From assembly GCA_903903925.1 (NCBI GenBank), contig CAIVAU010000115.1, positions 17,381 to 81,380 on the forward strand: a DNA stretch of 64,000 nucleotides, in the 5' to 3' direction. This document shows, in pieces, positions 27,440-37,270 of the stretch. Positions within the stretch are counted from its first letter, which is position 1. Every line of letters starts with the position of its first letter. Both the position numbers and the translations under genes were made by a program. The notes under the pieces were generated by a model. That model was not told the origin of the DNA and ran no database searches. It saw only the letters and a program-made list of their open reading frames with translations. The DNA comes from an uncultured cyanobacterium (GTDB lineage Bacteria; Cyanobacteriota; Cyanobacteriia; Cyanobacteriales; Nostocaceae).

Positions 27440-28921
27440 ATGCTCAATCAAAACCAAACACCCTTACTAGACACCTTAAAAGCCTGTGCAGAACATCCTC
27501 ATGCACCGTTTTACACCCCAGGACATAAACAAGGACAAGGGATTTCTCAACCCCTAGCTGACTTATTTGGCAAAGCCGTCTTTCGCGCCGATTTACCAGA
27601 ATTAGCAGAACTAGATAACCTCTTCGCACCTAATGGTGTTATTCAGCAAGCACAACAACTAGCAGCGGATGCATTTGGTGCACAACGGACTTGGTTTTTA
27701 GTCAACGGTTCTACCTGTGGAGTTGAGGCGGCAATTTTAGCAACCTGTAATACAGGAGATAAAATCATTTTGCCTCGGAATGTCCATTCTTCGGCAATAG
27801 CAGGTTTAATTCTCTCTGGCGCTATCCCAATTTTTGTCCATCCAGAATACGATCCACTTTTAGACATTGCCCACAGTATCACACCTGGCACTGTACAAGC
27901 AGCATTAGAACAACATCCCGATGCGAAAGCGGTGTTGATGGTTTATCCCACATATTATGGTGTTTGTGGCGATTTGGATGCGATCGCATCCCTTGTCCAC
28001 CAATACAATATCCCTCTACTCGTAGATGAAGCCCACGGCGCACACTTTGCCTTTCATCCCCAACTACCCACCCCAGCTTTAGCAGCATGTGCTGATTTAA
28101 CCGTACAATCTATTCACAAGGTGCTTGGTGCTATGACCCAGGCATCAATGCTGCATGTCCAAGGGAATAGGATAGATGGCGATCGCATCAGTAAAGCGTT
28201 GCAGCTCTTACAGTCTACCAGTCCTAGTTATTTACTCCTCGCTTCTCTGGATGCAGCACGTCAACAAATGGCACTTCATGGCAAACAGTTGATGTCCCGC
28301 ACACTGCAACTTGCGGAAGAAGCAAGAACCCGGATCAGCCTCATTCCTGGATTATCAGTTTTCAACCTCACCAACCCCTCTTTGCAAGCCGATAGGGAAG
28401 TGAAGTTAGACAGAACGCGGTTAACTGTCACCGTTTCTGACTTAGGCTTGACTGGCTTTGAAGCTGATGAAATTCTCAATGATCAGCTTGGTGTCACTGC
28501 TGAACTCCCATCACTGCAACATCTCACCTTTATTATCAGTTTAGGTAATACCCAGGAGGATATTGAGCGATTGGTAGATGGTTTCGCAACTCTTGCCAAA
28601 GAGTATCGAAGAACTTCACCTCTCGTCACTAAGGTAGGGGAAGAGGTATGGGATAACCTTGTTAATAGTGTGGGGTATTTGCATGTTTCCCCCCGTGAGG
28701 CTTTTTTTGCGGCTACAGAAACCTTACGCTTGCAAGAAACAGGCGATCGCATCTGTGCCGAAATCGTCTGTCCTTATCCCCCTGGTATTCCTGTTTTGAT
28801 GCCTGGAGAAGTTATTAGTAAAGCTGCTTTAGAATATTTGCAAACAATCCAAGTCATGGGCGGATTTATCAGTGGTTGTGCTGATACTAGCTTCCAGACT
28901 TTAAAAGTTGTGAAAAATTAA
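27440..28921 (+). CDS. PLP-dependent Orn/Lys/Arg decarboxylase family protein
   Basis: A 493-residue fold-type I PLP enzyme of the bacterial arginine/lysine/ornithine decarboxylase group. It has FYTPGHKQGQG near the start, FLVNGSTCGVEAAIL (about 92-106), LLVDEAHGAHFAFHP with the PLP-contacting Asp/His, and the lysine segment QSIHKVLGAMTQASML (about 229-244). The C-terminal domain has CPYPPGIPVLMPGE. It would decarboxylate a basic amino acid toward polyamines, but the exact substrate is not readable. It is close to the short, wingless family members common in cyanobacteria and Firmicutes. Confidence 0.9.
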   Translation: MLNQNQTPLLDTLKACAEHPHAPFYTPGHKQGQGISQPLADLFGKAVFRADLPELAELDNLFAPNGVIQQAQQLAADAFGAQRTWFLVNGSTCGVEAAILATCNTGDKIILPRNVHSSAIAGLILSGAIPIFVHPEYDPLLDIAHSITPGTVQAALEQHPDAKAVLMVYPTYYGVCGDLDAIASLVHQYNIPLLVDEAHGAHFAFHPQLPTPALAACADLTVQSIHKVLGAMTQASMLHVQGNRIDGDRISKALQLLQSTSPSYLLLASLDAARQQMALHGKQLMSRTLQLAEEARTRISLIPGLSVFNLTNPSLQADREVKLDRTRLTVTVSDLGLTGFEADEILNDQLGVTAELPSLQHLTFIISLGNTQEDIERLVDGFATLAKEYRRTSPLVTKVGEEVWDNLVNSVGYLHVSPREAFFAATETLRLQETGDRICAEIVCPYPPGIPVLMPGEVISKAALEYLQTIQVMGGFISGCADTSFQTLKVVKN

Positions 28922-29002
28922 GGGAAAAAATTCAGAAGTCAGGAGTCAGGAGTCAGAATCCAGCTTATAAATTCTACTCCGTTACTTTTATTTACTTAAG
29001 GC

Positions 29003-29133
29003 GTTGCACATAGGAGCATCCCAGTTTTGCAAAAAGACGATCAGTAGTGTGAGCATCTTGCTCACGTGTACTATAAGCGAGCAAGATGCTCGCACTACGA
29101 ATTTACGCTCATTGGGATGCACCCGTTGCACAT
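29003..29133. repeat. Target-site duplication around MITE copy B
   Basis: GTTGCACAT occurs at 29003-29011 and again at 29125-29133, exactly flanking the element at 29012-29124. Removing the element and one copy restores a continuous sequence. Confidence 0.8.
29012..29124 (+). mobile_element. MITE copy B (113 bp) with 9-bp target duplication
   Basis: It begins AGGAGCATCCCA and ends TGGGATGCACCC. The interior has a long inverted repeat with arms AGTAGTGTGAGCATCTTGCT and GAGCAAGATGCTCGCACTAC. It is non-coding, and a transposase acting in trans is expected but none is in the window. The perfect 9-bp flanking duplication shows that it arrived by transposition. Confidence 0.85.
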
Positions 29134-29159
29134 CTCGTGGGGAGACTCGCTAAATCATT

Positions 29160-29558
29160 TTAAGAAAGTCTTTTTTTAATTTTGTCTAAATAGTCAAAGT
29201 AAGGCTGTACACCAGAAGTTGCATAATGTTCTCTGGCAGTACGATCCAAATCCTCCAGACCTCTTAAATATCTGGCTGTCATACTTGCTTGAAAAAGAAG
29301 TTCATAACATTCTTCTAAATCACGCCATCTATTTTCTCTGGAAATTTTTTTAACATATTGTCGTCGAATCTGATGGGGCGAATCCTTCCCTTCATCAAGC
29401 TCTTTTGCATCGCCATTACAAAACGCATAGTGGTTGACCCAATGAAGAGCAGCGTAAAAACACATAATAACAGCCCAGTCTGGAAAACCCGACTGGGCTG
29501 CAAGAGCAGTTTTTTCATTACATTCAGCTTGCCGCTGATAAACACTCTGATTGGGCAT
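29160..29558 (-). CDS. HEPN-like small protein, candidate RNase/toxin
   Basis: The 132 residues (from the ATG at 29558; a TTG 12 bases earlier is possible) are all-helical in character. FPDWAVIMCFYAALHWVNHY resembles the first HEPN helices, and RTAREH at 106-111 matches the Rx4-6H motif that forms the HEPN RNase active site. No named subfamily was recognised. The 5' end overlaps the 3' end of the gene upstream by about 35 bases, an arrangement expected of a co-translated pair such as toxin-antitoxin. Located next to an Mrr endonuclease. The function is inference only. Confidence 0.6.
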   Translation of the reverse strand: MPNQSVYQRQAECNEKTALAAQSGFPDWAVIMCFYAALHWVNHYAFCNGDAKELDEGKDSPHQIRRQYVKKISRENRWRDLEECYELLFQASMTARYLRGLEDLDRTAREHYATSGVQPYFDYLDKIKKRLS

Positions 29559-29967
29559 AACTGAAAGCAACTATTTGATTTTCCGGGAAATTAGATTTAA
29601 ATTTTCTAAGAACTTGTGTCCCAAAATACCAGTTCTCGTTTTTGGAAATATCACAAAGTTCCCATTCAGTCTCAATGACTAGTGCAGTTGCCTGTTCTGC
29701 TAGCTGTCTTACTTCATCAAAATCTACATAAGACAGGATCTCAAATGTTACTTCATGAAGATCCCCGCTTTTATTAGCTACAGCCCTAGCTGCTTCAACA
29801 TTTGGAAGATTAGCTAAGCGCTGCACTAAATCCTGAATCTCCGTAAATCCAGAAAAGTTCTCATTTGAGGTAAATCCAATAGACTTTTTTGCCTTAGAAA
29901 CAAATTCTGCTACTAGGGCACTCAAGTCAAACTTATAGTTTGTAGGTATCTTTAAAGATAAAGTCAT
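29524..29967 (-). CDS. Partner of the HEPN-like gene, unknown
   Basis: A 147-residue acidic protein that I do not recognise. It starts at an ATG with GGGAG about 8 bases upstream. Features: MTLSLKIPTNYKFDLSALVA, an FTSNENFSGF segment, an alpha/beta-looking middle (VEAARAVANKSGDLHEVTFEIL, DFDEVRQLAEQATALVIETEW), and ENWYFGTQVLRKF. It precedes and overlaps the HEPN-like gene, so it could be its antitoxin or a joint subunit. The Mrr gene ends 182 bp upstream in the same orientation, which leaves separate transcription possible. Confidence 0.6.
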   Translation of the reverse strand: MTLSLKIPTNYKFDLSALVAEFVSKAKKSIGFTSNENFSGFTEIQDLVQRLANLPNVEAARAVANKSGDLHEVTFEILSYVDFDEVRQLAEQATALVIETEWELCDISKNENWYFGTQVLRKFKSNFPENQIVAFSYAQSECLSAAS

Positions 29968-30149
29968 ACTGTTAGCTCCCGAATTATTCTGGAGTATTTC
30001 TAAAGTTCTGGGTAGCCATGCTAGAGTTTAATACTCTTGTTTTTACTGAAGTAGTAATTTGGTCAATTTCCAATTTACTATATTCTTATTCAAAAAGCCA
30101 TTTTTGAGGAAAACTAATCTGACCGTGCAGCAGTCTTACTAGAAGTAGG

Positions 30150-31067
30150 TTAAAGATGACTAAACCAGGACTCGTCAATCTTGACTACCTCAATAGTTTT
30201 AGTTTCGACTCCTAAGTTTAGATCCTTAAGGATGACGCATAGCTGGCTGCCGTCAATTAGATCGAGGGCGGGTGCCCCATCCCTGGTAGCCTCTTTTTTA
30301 GCTTCACTAGTAAATGTGCCGGTTGTGAGAAACAGCCCTTTGTCTGTCCTACCTACCATTGCCCCTCGAAAGTCTCGGATTTCCCCAGGTCCAACCGAAC
30401 CCGTGTATCGCTTGCACTGAAAAAAGACTTGAAAGCTTAAAAGTGCAATTCTCAGAACTCCGATGCCGTCAATGCCTCCATCGCCTCTCTTCCCGGTTAC
30501 CTGAACTTTGATAAAACCAGATGCTCTGAGGATACGCTGACATAGCCGTTCAAAGGCATCAGGAGGTATTTTCTGAAGTATAGATAGCAGTCTTTCTACC
30601 CACAAATCGGATTCGACTGGTATGGGAGCTTCCTCCGAAAGGTCATTGCTTGGTTGGGGTGTGCTTGGTTCAGCGTAAATCAACGGCTGAGCATTACTGG
30701 GATCAACACCATTAGTCGTTTGCTTGGCTTTGGTGTATGTTTGTTGAACTGCCTGCTTAACTTGTTTTCGGTCAAGAGTTTGAAGTGTTCTTCCCTTCTC
30801 GGTTAGTGACCACAAGCCGCGCTTGCTACTTTCAATGGCTCCATAGTTCTTAAGATAGCTTCTAGCCCAAGCCATTCGATAATCAATTTCCGTCTGTGGC
30901 CCTTCTTTATGTAGGACACTTTGCTGCTCCTCGGAGTACCCTTCTAACTCACAGACCTTTTCAGAAATTTCTTGGATAGTGCCAGATCCCCCCAGAGCTT
31001 TCAGGGCTTTTACAGTAGGTTCAAAAAGTTCGTCAAAGGTAGGGAGGTTGGTTGAGGGTATATACAT
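30150..31067 (-). CDS. mrr: Mrr-type restriction endonuclease
   Basis: The 305 residues have two domains. The N-terminal Mrr_N winged helix (PTFDELFEPTVKALKALGGSGT to YRMAWARSYLKNYGAIESSK, 8-105) recognises DNA. The C-terminal PD-(D/E)XK nuclease (165-290) has AFERLCQRILRASGF, then GDGGIDGIG supplying the catalytic Asp, and FFQCKRYTGSVGPGEIRDFR supplying the QxK pair. Mrr enzymes cleave foreign methylated DNA (type IV restriction). The linker (110-155) is Pro/Ser/Gln rich. No methyltransferase is nearby, as expected for type IV. Confidence 0.9.
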   Translation of the reverse strand: MYIPSTNLPTFDELFEPTVKALKALGGSGTIQEISEKVCELEGYSEEQQSVLHKEGPQTEIDYRMAWARSYLKNYGAIESSKRGLWSLTEKGRTLQTLDRKQVKQAVQQTYTKAKQTTNGVDPSNAQPLIYAEPSTPQPSNDLSEEAPIPVESDLWVERLLSILQKIPPDAFERLCQRILRASGFIKVQVTGKRGDGGIDGIGVLRIALLSFQVFFQCKRYTGSVGPGEIRDFRGAMVGRTDKGLFLTTGTFTSEAKKEATRDGAPALDLIDGSQLCVILKDLNLGVETKTIEVVKIDESWFSHL

Positions 31068-31650
31068 GTACTTAGATTTTGATTTCTACAGGCTCAGACC
31101 TAGAATGCCCTTAACTGCACTGACACTACCATTAGCCAGTATTGAAATGAAATTCTCAAGCCCCCTGTGTATGGATAAGGGATGAAGTGCGATCGCCGCC
31201 AGACCACATTAAGCACAGCTGTCTAGACCAAAACTTGCTCATTTTTTAGTCTACGTGTAGTGTATAAAAAACACTTTAGATCACGAGTGTCATTCAAAGG
31301 GCAAGCTTGTGACATCAGAACTGCGGGGATTTGGCTTTTCCTAGGGACTGGCGTCAACCCTACGATAGATACACTTGACTCAATAGTCTTAAATAATACA
31401 CAATCTTGAGTTACTTAATAATAATTTATACAGCATACTGTCTTGACATCATCAAGATCGAAGGAGCATAAATATAAAAGGATTGCTCTTTTTCCAAATT
31501 TAAAATTGCCAAATTAGTAGAAATGTGGAAAAAACAGAAGTATGTAACAAAAAGTAAAGTTATCCGAAACCCTCTTCCCTTCGGGCTTCTGCCCTCAGAA
31601 TAGCTGCTTTGTATCAACCAAAAATATTTACACCCACCTAGTTATATTTT
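31068..31650. other. Intergenic region of 583 bp
   Basis: I find no convincing gene, repeat unit or RNA. It is AT-rich toward its right end, which probably holds the promoter of the DUF2059 gene; a purine-poor 31590-31650 stretch gives no clear ribosome-binding site. Confidence 0.4.
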
Positions 31651-32145
31651 ATGAAGACACAGCTTATTGTTTCAGCCCTACTGATGACTCTAGTCACTAC
31701 TGTTAATGGAACGGCTTTAGCTCAAACTCCAACTAGTAATAACGTACCAGCTAATGCTCAAGAAACAGAAAAAATCAATAACATCAAACAGTTGCTGGCG
31801 ATCACAGGTGCAGCCAATATTTCTCAGCAGATTCTAACGCAACTGTTAGTTGGGATGAAGTCACAATACCCCCAAGTACCACAAAAAGCTTGGGATGCTT
31901 TTATATCGGAATTTAAGCCTGATGACATCTTGAATCAACTGATTCCTCTTTATAGTAAGTATTATTCTAATGAAGAAATTAAACAAATAATTGCATTTTA
32001 TCAAACACCTGTAGGCAAAAAAACAATCATGGTTCTTCCTCAGCTTACCCAGGAATCCATTACGATTGGTCAAAAATATGGAATAGAAGCTGCCAGCAGA
32101 GCCTTACAGAAATTACAAGCAGAAGGGTATATACGTACTCAATAG
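31651..32145 (+). CDS. Exported DUF2059 domain protein
   Basis: The 164 residues carry a Sec signal peptide (MKTQLIVSALLMTLVTTVNG, likely cleavage after ALA at 23-25). A DUF2059 domain follows (about 40-145) with INNIKQLLAITGAANISQQI, YSNEEIKQIIAFYQTPVGKK and LPQLTQES. The FYxTPxGKK motif is the family hallmark. It is predicted to be periplasmic; function unknown. It converges on the MscS gene with an 8-bp gap, so the two transcripts may interfere or share a terminator. Confidence 0.85.
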   Translation: MKTQLIVSALLMTLVTTVNGTALAQTPTSNNVPANAQETEKINNIKQLLAITGAANISQQILTQLLVGMKSQYPQVPQKAWDAFISEFKPDDILNQLIPLYSKYYSNEEIKQIIAFYQTPVGKKTIMVLPQLTQESITIGQKYGIEAASRALQKLQAEGYIRTQ

Positions 32146-32152
32146 AATATTG

Positions 32153-33691
32153 TTAGGGTTGGTTACCAGAGCGAACATGCAGGTCTCTTTGAGGAAAGGG
32201 TATTTCTATTTGATATTGTCTGAAAAGTTCTTCAATCCGGAAGTACAGGTCGCTCTTAATTAGGTATTGTTTGCTAGGCTGATTAGTCCAAATCCGCAGT
32301 TCAAAATTTAGTGAACTATCTCCAAAGCCGATAAAGAGGACAGTTGGTTCTGGAGCCGATAAAACCTCGGAGTTTTGTTTAGTAGCTTGCAGCAACGATG
32401 CTTTGACCACACTGAGATCAGAGCCATAGGCAACACCAACTGGAATTCGCAACCCCGAAACCGGATTCTCGTAGTTCCAGTTGATGACTTCATGTTCAAG
32501 GAAACGGGAGTTGGGGACAATAATAGAAAGGTAATCTATGGTGCGGATTAAGGTGCTTCGGGCACCAATACGCTCGACTGTACCCTCTAGTTGGCCAACC
32601 TTGACAAAGTCGCCTACCTGAATTGGACGTTCAAACAGCAAGATCAGACCACTACCAAAGTTCTTGGCGATGTCTTGGAAACCAAAGCCAATCCCAACCC
32701 CCAAGGCACTAGCCAGAATAGTCAGAGAACTTAAGTCTACTCCCCAGATTTGAAGCAAGACGAGTGTGCCAATGATAATGATGATGTACTTAACAATAAC
32801 GGTAATCACCTCTTGAGCGCCCCTGCTAACGCCGGTTACTTGCAAAATTCTGGTTCTCAGGAGGTTTGTTGCGACACCTGCCGTAATCACCAAGCCTAGT
32901 AGCAACCCTAACAAGATCAGTAGATGGATTGCTGAATATTTGTTCTGACCTAAGGTCAATATAGGAGTCGTAAAGCTGGCAATCAAGTTATTAGTGAGAA
33001 GGTAGCTCCAAATACGACTGGTGGGAAACAAGTTCGTAATATAGATAATTACCGAAATCCACAGACCAGCTCGTGCAAATAGCAGGGTAAAATTGAGCAA
33101 CAGATCCAGTGCTGTTGGTGAACTAGAATCTACTGCCCCATCCTCTGGAGATGAGGGCAACCGTTGCAGGACTGCTTGTCGGAAACGTCGCCACAGCCTT
33201 CCCAACAACCAGTTTAGGGCGATCACCAACAGCAAAACGCCTACTGTTAGCAGTAGCGCATTACGCATAAATTCGGCGCTTCTCTCTTTCTGTGCTTGCT
33301 GCAACGCCCAACGAATTTGCTCAACCCAGACATCTGCTTGTTCTGCTGGAGTGTTACCATTAGACACATCTGCCTGTGTGACAGTTAGCAAATATCGGTT
33401 ATTTACCAGTATGGTGGGGGATTGGTGGCGCTGCTCAATGGCAATTTTGATTGGCTCCTGAGATACAATCACCTCATGCAGTCGCACATTGACTAAATCT
33501 GCCCTCTCCTTAGCAGTAAACTGCTCAGAACTGTTGACCTGAAAAAGCTGACGACCATCGATCGCAACGGGGGCTAGATCTATTGCTTGAGCTGGTGCAA
33601 CTATCAACAACAGGTACAAAGTTAGAGATATGAGGATTCTTACAAGCCCGAGAGCAAGAGTTGATTGCTTATGGATGTATCTTTGAGTCAT
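32153..33691 (-). CDS. MscS-family mechanosensitive channel
   Basis: The 512 residues start with a signal peptide (LGLVRILISLTLYLLLIVAPAQA). A periplasmic domain of about 120 residues follows (AVDLAPVAIDGRQLF-type start), then about four membrane helices (about 145-165, 200-225, 255-280, 295-320). The pore helix and beta domain read LTILASALGVGIGFGFQDIA, NFGSGLILLFERPIQVGDFV and VERIGARSTLIRTIDYLSII, diagnostic for MscS. It would release osmolytes on hypo-osmotic shock. The extended N-terminus is common in cyanobacterial members. Confidence 0.93.
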   Translation of the reverse strand: MTQRYIHKQSTLALGLVRILISLTLYLLLIVAPAQAIDLAPVAIDGRQLFQVNSSEQFTAKERADLVNVRLHEVIVSQEPIKIAIEQRHQSPTILVNNRYLLTVTQADVSNGNTPAEQADVWVEQIRWALQQAQKERSAEFMRNALLLTVGVLLLVIALNWLLGRLWRRFRQAVLQRLPSSPEDGAVDSSSPTALDLLLNFTLLFARAGLWISVIIYITNLFPTSRIWSYLLTNNLIASFTTPILTLGQNKYSAIHLLILLGLLLGLVITAGVATNLLRTRILQVTGVSRGAQEVITVIVKYIIIIIGTLVLLQIWGVDLSSLTILASALGVGIGFGFQDIAKNFGSGLILLFERPIQVGDFVKVGQLEGTVERIGARSTLIRTIDYLSIIVPNSRFLEHEVINWNYENPVSGLRIPVGVAYGSDLSVVKASLLQATKQNSEVLSAPEPTVLFIGFGDSSLNFELRIWTNQPSKQYLIKSDLYFRIEELFRQYQIEIPFPQRDLHVRSGNQP

Positions 33692-33802
33692 TAACGAGAA
33701 TTACCATTTGTATTGATTGGGATAGCATCACCCTGAAGAATACCCCGGAATTCGTGATACTAGGAACAGAGTATACGTGTCCAAATCACATTTGGTAACT
33801 TC

Positions 33803-34858
33803 TTACACCAATGCGAAATTAGCTTCTAACTCTTCCTCTTTTTCATAACCATTCGCTAGTTGCTGAATCGTTTGGTCAATCAACCCAATACCCTGGGACA
33901 CCGTTTCAATTACACTTAAGTGTCCGCGCAAGTCAGCAGCACCTACAAAACCTTTAGCATACCAAGTCATATGCTTACGGGCTTGACGCACACCGCGATC
34001 GCCTTTGTATTCCCACAAAGCTTGTAAATGATCCCGCGCACATTCCAACCGCTGAATAGGTGTAGGTTGTGGCAACTTTTCCCCAGTTTTGAGAAAGTAA
34101 TCAATTTCTCCGACCAAAAACGGATAACCCAAAGTCCCACGGGAACACATAACCCCATCGGCACTAGTTTCTTCTAAACACTTGATCGCTGCTTCAACCG
34201 AGAAAATATCCCCATTCGCAATCACTGGGATAGAAAGAACTTCCTTAACACGGGCAATCCATTCCCAACGGGCGTTACCATTGTACCCTTGGGCGCGAGT
34301 ACGTCCATGTACTGTAATCATTTTTGCCCCTGCATCCTGCATTCGCTGAGCAAAGTCAAGAATAATAATTTCTTGGTCATTCCAACCAATACGAGTTTTC
34401 ACCGTCACCGGTACATTAACCGCCTTCACCACCTCTCTCACAATAGCCTCAGCGACTTCTGGCTGACGCAACAGCGAAGAACCGCCACCATTTTTGGTGA
34501 TCTTATTCACAGGGCAACCCATATTAATATCAATGGTATCAGCCCCTTCTTCAACTGCCTTTAGCGCTGCTTCGGCAAGAAAATCTGGGCGACAGTCAAA
34601 CAGTTGAATGCTAATTGGTCTTTCGTTGGGGTCTACCTCCATAATTTTGGGCAACTCCTTGACATAGTGTAACCCAGTAGCATTTACCATCTCCGTATAC
34701 ATCATCGACTCCGGAGCATAGCGACGCACCAGACGACGAAACACCATATCTGTAACTCCCGACAAAGGCGATTGAAGCACTCGGCTTTTCACCTCAAAAG
34801 AGCCAATTTTCAACGGAGTCGAGAGTTTAGCTTTCAAACTAGGAGATAGGGTAACCAT
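33803..34858 (-). CDS. dusB: tRNA-dihydrouridine synthase
   Basis: A 351-residue FMN-dependent TIM-barrel enzyme that reduces uridines in tRNA D-loops. LQSPLSGVTDMVFRRLVRRY opens the barrel; DTIDINMGCPVNKITKNGGG carries the catalytic Cys (about residue 110); VTVKTRIGW, ITVHGRTRAQGYNG and VIANGDIFS follow, with a helical C-terminal domain. The match is closest to the DusB group; the exact target uridine is inferred. A single gene upstream of and divergent from dnaK. Confidence 0.93.
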   Translation of the reverse strand: MVTLSPSLKAKLSTPLKIGSFEVKSRVLQSPLSGVTDMVFRRLVRRYAPESMMYTEMVNATGLHYVKELPKIMEVDPNERPISIQLFDCRPDFLAEAALKAVEEGADTIDINMGCPVNKITKNGGGSSLLRQPEVAEAIVREVVKAVNVPVTVKTRIGWNDQEIIILDFAQRMQDAGAKMITVHGRTRAQGYNGNARWEWIARVKEVLSIPVIANGDIFSVEAAIKCLEETSADGVMCSRGTLGYPFLVGEIDYFLKTGEKLPQPTPIQRLECARDHLQALWEYKGDRGVRQARKHMTWYAKGFVGAADLRGHLSVIETVSQGIGLIDQTIQQLANGYEKEEELEANFALV

Positions 34859-35303
34859 AAATCATGTAAGGCACTTCTTGTATTGTAACGAAGGGGAGTC
34901 TGGGAGGTGTGGGGAGTGTTGGACGTAAGGAAGGGGAAGAAGGTAAGAAAGACATACTCTGTTCAAGAAAGACGGCAAACACCACTTTGACGTTACGGTT
35001 CACCCCAATTCCTCTTAGTATTAATTCTCATACATTAGACACAGTGAAATCAATTGAATCGATGAGCAAATTAAACAAATTCTGAGGCTTAACCGTCCCG
35101 ACAAGGTTCGGAAAACCACCCTTCAAGGACTGGCAAGACACACTCAGTATATATATCAGCATAGCTTGAGGTTTTAACCCAAACGAACGCCAGACCAAAG
35201 GTATTGATGATGAACTAGTTGTTTTTTTTAACTCAGTTGGTTCAAAATTTAGCCCTTAATACTCTCATTCATTTTTTGTAGTTATACGGAGCCAGAATCT
35301 ACA
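34859..35303. other. Regulatory space between dusB and dnaK (445 bp)
   Basis: It holds divergent promoters by position. I looked for the CIRCE heat-shock inverted repeat (TTAGCACTC-N9-GAGTGCTAA) and do not see it. GGAG at 35288-35291 precedes the dnaK ATG at a normal distance. A short GTGTGGGGAGTGT fragment of intergenic repeat is present near 34908. Confidence 0.4.
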
Positions 35304-37214
35304 ATGGCAAAAGTTGTTGGAATAGACTTAGGTACGACTAACTCTTGCGTAGCAGTCATGGAAGGTGGAAAACCCACAGTTATTGCTAACGCAGAAGGTT
35401 TTCGGACGACCCCTTCAGTAGTTGCCTTTGCGAAAAATGGCGATCGCTTAGTGGGGCAAATCGCTAAACGCCAAGCGGTGATGAACCCCGAAAATACTTT
35501 TTACTCTGTCAAACGCTTCATTGGGCGTCGTTATGAGGAAGTGACTCATGAAGCGACAGAAGTTTCTTACAAGGTGCAGCGTGACAGCAACGGCAACGTC
35601 AAGCTGGAGTGCCCCATAGTTGGAAAACCATTTGCTCCCGAAGAAATTTCTGCACAAGTTCTTCGCAAACTCGTTGAAGACGCTAGCAAATATATTGGTG
35701 AAACGGTAACCCAGGCTGTCATCACGGTTCCTGCTTACTTTAACGACTCCCAGCGGCAAGCTACCAAAGATGCTGGTAAAATTGCTGGTATTGAAGTGTT
35801 GCGGATTATCAACGAACCCACAGCAGCATCTCTAGCATACGGCTTTGACAGGAAAAGTAACGAGACCATCCTCGTATTTGACCTTGGTGGTGGTACTTTC
35901 GACGTGTCTATCTTAGAAGTAGGCGATGGTGTGTTTGAAGTATTAGCCACTTCTGGTGACACCCATCTTGGTGGTGACGACTTTGATAAGAAAATCGTTG
36001 ATTACTTAGCTGAAGAATTCAGAAAACAAAACGGCATTGATCTGCGCAAAGACAAACAAGCCTTACAACGTCTGACTGAAGCAGCTGAAAAGGCAAAAAT
36101 TGAACTTTCTAGTGTCAGTCAAGCGGAAATTAACTTGCCATTTATTACCGCTACCCAGGATGGTCCTCAGCACCTGGATATGACACTGACACGCACCCAG
36201 TTTGAACAACTTTGCTCCGACTTAATTGACCGTTGTCGCATTCCCGTAGAAAACGCGTTGCGGGACGCTAAATTAAACAAGAGCAATATTGATGAGGTTG
36301 TACTAGTAGGTGGTTCTACCCGAATTCCCGCAGTTCAACAGGTTGTGAAGCAGTTGTTAGGTAAAGATCCTAACCAAAGTGTTAACCCTGATGAAGTTGT
36401 GGCTGTTGGTGCAGCGATTCAAGCAGGTGTGCTTGCTGGTGATGTTACTGGTATCTTGTTGTTAGACGTAACACCACTATCCTTAGGTGTGGAAACTTTA
36501 GGTGGTGTAATGACTAAAATCATTCCTCGCAACACCACTATTCCTACCAAGAAGTCAGAAGTCTTCTCTACCGCTGTGGATGGTCAAACCAACGTGGAAA
36601 TTCACGTCCTCCAAGGTGAACGAGAGATGTCAAATGACAACAAGAGTTTGGGAACCTTCCGCCTTGATGGTATTCCTCCAGCACCGCGTGGCGTACCTCA
36701 GATTGAAGTCACCTTTGATATTGATGCCAACGGTATTCTAAACGTTACCGCTAAGGATAAAGGCACTGGTAAAGAGCAGTCCATCAGTATCACTGGCGCT
36801 TCTACCTTGGATAAAACCGACGTTGAGCGGATGGTTAGAGAAGCAGAACAAAACGCTTCTACTGACAGGGAACGTCGTGAGAAAATCGACCGTAAGAACC
36901 AAGCAGACTCTTTAGCATACCAAGCTGAGAAGCAGATTCAAGACTTGGGAGACAAAGTCCCCGCTGCTGACAAGACCAAGATTGAAGGCTTGGTGAAAGA
37001 CCTGCGGGATGCTACCGCCAAAGATGACGATGAGCGGATCAAGAAGGTCATGCCGGAATTGCAACAGGCACTATTTGCAGTTGGTAGCAATATCTATCAA
37101 CAAGCAGGTGGTGGTGCTCCTGGTAGCACTCCTCCTGATGGTGCGGATGGTACTTCCCCCTCCACAGGCACTGGTGATGATGTCATTGATGCTGATTTCA
37201 CTGAGTCCAAGTAG
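35304..37214 (+). CDS. dnaK: Chaperone DnaK (Hsp70)
   Basis: The 636-residue Hsp70 has [19 protein letters not shown] at the start, [17 protein letters not shown] (about 196) and [19 protein letters not shown] (about 333). The inter-domain linker is followed by [17 protein letters not shown] (about 391), then the substrate-binding domain ([17 protein letters not shown]), the lid, a Gly/Pro-rich tail and the acidic end [12 protein letters not shown]. It resembles the main DnaK2-type chaperone of cyanobacteria. It refolds proteins with DnaJ and GrpE; neither is in the window. A stem-loop that could terminate transcription follows. Confidence 0.97.
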   Translation: MAKVVGIDLGTTNSCVAVMEGGKPTVIANAEGFRTTPSVVAFAKNGDRLVGQIAKRQAVMNPENTFYSVKRFIGRRYEEVTHEATEVSYKVQRDSNGNVKLECPIVGKPFAPEEISAQVLRKLVEDASKYIGETVTQAVITVPAYFNDSQRQATKDAGKIAGIEVLRIINEPTAASLAYGFDRKSNETILVFDLGGGTFDVSILEVGDGVFEVLATSGDTHLGGDDFDKKIVDYLAEEFRKQNGIDLRKDKQALQRLTEAAEKAKIELSSVSQAEINLPFITATQDGPQHLDMTLTRTQFEQLCSDLIDRCRIPVENALRDAKLNKSNIDEVVLVGGSTRIPAVQQVVKQLLGKDPNQSVNPDEVVAVGAAIQAGVLAGDVTGILLLDVTPLSLGVETLGGVMTKIIPRNTTIPTKKSEVFSTAVDGQTNVEIHVLQGEREMSNDNKSLGTFRLDGIPPAPRGVPQIEVTFDIDANGILNVTAKDKGTGKEQSISITGASTLDKTDVERMVREAEQNASTDRERREKIDRKNQADSLAYQAEKQIQDLGDKVPAADKTKIEGLVKDLRDATAKDDDERIKKVMPELQQALFAVGSNIYQQAGGGAPGSTPPDGADGTSPSTGTGDDVIDADFTESK

Positions 37215-37241
37215 TTATTGGTTGTAGATAGACCACAGTTG

Positions 37242-37270
37242 TAGGGACGAACAGCCATTGTTCGCCCCTA
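37242..37270 (+). terminator. Stem-loop after dnaK
   Basis: TAGGGACGAACA, loop GCCAT, TGTTCGCCCCTA: a 12-bp stem with one mismatch, followed by TTTTC. It is positioned 28 bases after the dnaK stop. It may double as a dispersed palindromic repeat. The rest of the 37215-37547 space holds a GTCCATTGAAATGGAC palindrome near 37291 and a GTGGTGCGCCGCC-type repeat at 37523-37541. Confidence 0.6.

Noticed and set aside
34859..35303. CIRCE or other heat-shock operator upstream of dnaK
   Set aside because: The inverted repeat was looked for by eye and not found; no claim is made about other heat-shock elements.
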